6,762 nucleotides of DNA from contig JAAZHB010000027.1 in assembly GCA_012510935.1 (NCBI GenBank), positions 1-6,762 of the forward strand, read 5' to 3'. Shown piece by piece: positions 5,760 to 6,762 of this stretch. Below the pieces are notes generated by a model. That model did no database searches, was not told the origin of the DNA, and saw only the letters and a program-made list of their open reading frames with translations. Source of the DNA: Clostridiales bacterium. GTDB taxonomy: Bacteria; Bacillota_A; Clostridia; Peptostreptococcales; Anaerovoracaceae. A program made the position numbers and the translations under genes. How positions within the stretch are numbered: the stretch's first letter is position 1; every line of letters begins with the position of its first letter.

Positions 5760-6762
5760 TCAGCCATCAACTCTCATATTGTTGCTACCAACAATGGTAG
5801 CATTTTGTACATGATTCTTACTCGTAACGAACTCGTCAGCCACCACAAGATTAGATACTTCGCGCTTTGTCTCACTCTCGTGGTGATGCTTTGCATCCGT
5901 ATTTCTGTATCGCAAGAAAATCATTGTGTAGTATAGAAAACCTGCGACAAGAAGAGCCCACACATAATTACTCTCATCTGAATCATCCAGAACGAATATG
6001 CTCAGGAAAAGTGCTGCAATAAGCGCAAGTATCTCAATAATTACTGAAACGCCAACCAACAGAGGCTTGTTTATAGGTACACTTCCCATCGTCTCACCAG
6101 TTCGTGCATTCAATGCAATATAGTGGAGCAATGAGTTTTTACCCGCCTTTCCCTGTTGGTAGCTATACAGCCAAACCGGTAAATATGCAGTTAGATACTT
6201 TGTACCTTTGATTGTGAGTTCTTCATTATCCCATCTTACACCGCGATCATATTTCTCCAAAGAATCATTTGCTGCATATCGAGCCACATCCTTCGCTTGC
6301 TTTTCAATTCTAGGCTTGAGCTCGTCTACATTAACATCTCTTTTCTCCGAAGAAAATCCTTTCAGATAGTTAGCATTATATGTAACTGAATTCTCTACAT
6401 CAAATGGCATAATCGAATTTATAATATTATTTGTTTTATTAGAGTATCTCTCTAGCTTATCTGCGCTTGCTTCAATAGACAAATTAGAAATAGTTACATC
6501 AAAATCTCTCTTTACATCATATACATCCGCATCATAATATGTCTCGTTCTTGTCGTTATGCTTCTCAACATAGCGTCTCGTTTCATGCTCACCCTGTCCA
6601 TTAAATGAGGCTGTTGCATTTACATCGCAAATAACATATGGGAAGTAAACTCCCATTACATTATCTGAACAAAACTCTTTCTTGAATTTTGGATGCGCAT
6701 AGAACTTTCTCTTTCCGATAAAGTCATCAATTGAAGCCTTAGACTGTTCTTTTGTGTATTTA
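5760..6762 (-). CDS. Membrane protein of the zinc-ribbon-linked Clostridia family, C-terminal 333 residues (5' end beyond window)
   Basis: The frame is open to the right edge: 35 codons precede the first internal ATG at 6656, reading KYTKEQSKASIDDFIGKRKF and on through YAHPKFKKEF to MGVYFPYVICDV, with no start signal before that ATG. The visible part is therefore a C-terminal piece. The order of motifs GVYFPYV (about 37-43 of the visible part), SIMPFDVE, YLKGFSSEKRDV, YLPVWLYSYQ and ALNARTGETMGSVPINK fits a family of Clostridia proteins that normally begins with a two-cysteine-pair zinc ribbon; that part would be outside. Two hydrophobic segments follow (about 234-258 and 266-283) with an acidic link DDSDESN, then a basic turn RYRNTDAKHHHE and a hydrophilic tail of about 45 residues. 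The large polar part and the tail are thus on the same side, probably the cytosol. Function is unknown. First of two genes, 12 nt before the B3/B4 gene. Confidence 0.8.
   Translation of the reverse strand, partial: KYTKEQSKASIDDFIGKRKFYAHPKFKKEFCSDNVMGVYFPYVICDVNATASFNGQGEHETRRYVEKHNDKNETYYDADVYDVKRDFDVTISNLSIEASADKLERYSNKTNNIINSIMPFDVENSVTYNANYLKGFSSEKRDVNVDELKPRIEKQAKDVARYAANDSLEKYDRGVRWDNEELTIKGTKYLTAYLPVWLYSYQQGKAGKNSLLHYIALNARTGETMGSVPINKPLLVGVSVIIEILALIAALFLSIFVLDDSDESNYVWALLVAGFLYYTMIFLRYRNTDAKHHHESETKREVSNLVVADEFVTSKNHVQNATIVGSNNMRVDG

Noticed and set aside
5065..5936. Plus-strand open frames at 5065-5280 and 5661-5936
   Set aside because: Antisense shadows of the B3/B4 gene and the membrane-protein gene.

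Overview
The window looks like chromosomal DNA of an AT-rich, low-GC Gram-positive anaerobe of the class Clostridia (Lachnospiraceae or a relative is my best guess, from gene families and base composition, not from a search). Strong AGGAGG-type ribosome binding sites, factor-independent terminators, CCA-encoding tRNA genes and a Clostridia-style set of protein families support this. I see no mobile element, CRISPR array or phage gene.

Region 1 (about 1-2990) is a selenium/sulfur-handling locus. On the minus strand a three-gene operon runs yedE-type transporter (558-1622), TusA/SirA-like carrier (339-542) and a DUF3343 putative Se/S carrier (26-268). Divergent to it, on the plus strand, lies a class V aminotransferase fold cysteine desulfurase (1822-2981). 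Uptake through the YedE channel, release of S/Se by the desulfurase and relay over small thiol carriers would form one trafficking route. The desulfurase is split by a -1 frame change near 2803-2805: the PLP-binding part is in one frame, and the active-site cysteine (RVGLHCAP motif) is in a 50-codon tail in another frame, whose ATG overlaps the stop codon as TAATG. The 199-bp divergent spacer holds an imperfect dyad (TTGATAAA...TTTATCAA) that may be a shared operator.

Region 2 (about 3028-4544) starts with a strong hairpin terminator for the desulfurase and holds one minus-strand gene for a membrane-anchored L,D-transpeptidase (YkuD) with intact H...SHGCVN catalytic motif, a cell-wall crosslinking enzyme.

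Region 3 (4664-5018) is a compact tRNA operon: a near-consensus promoter (TTGACA-17-TATCAT), tRNA-Asn(GTT), tRNA-Leu(TAA), initiator tRNA-fMet(CAT), and a perfect-stem terminator that can also serve the convergent genes.

Region 4 (5025-6762) is a minus-strand two-gene operon. The downstream gene encodes a free-standing B3/B4 domain protein related to the editing domain of phenylalanyl-tRNA synthetase beta chain. The upstream gene encodes a two-TM membrane protein of a family usually carrying an N-terminal zinc ribbon. It is open through the right edge, so its start is outside the window.
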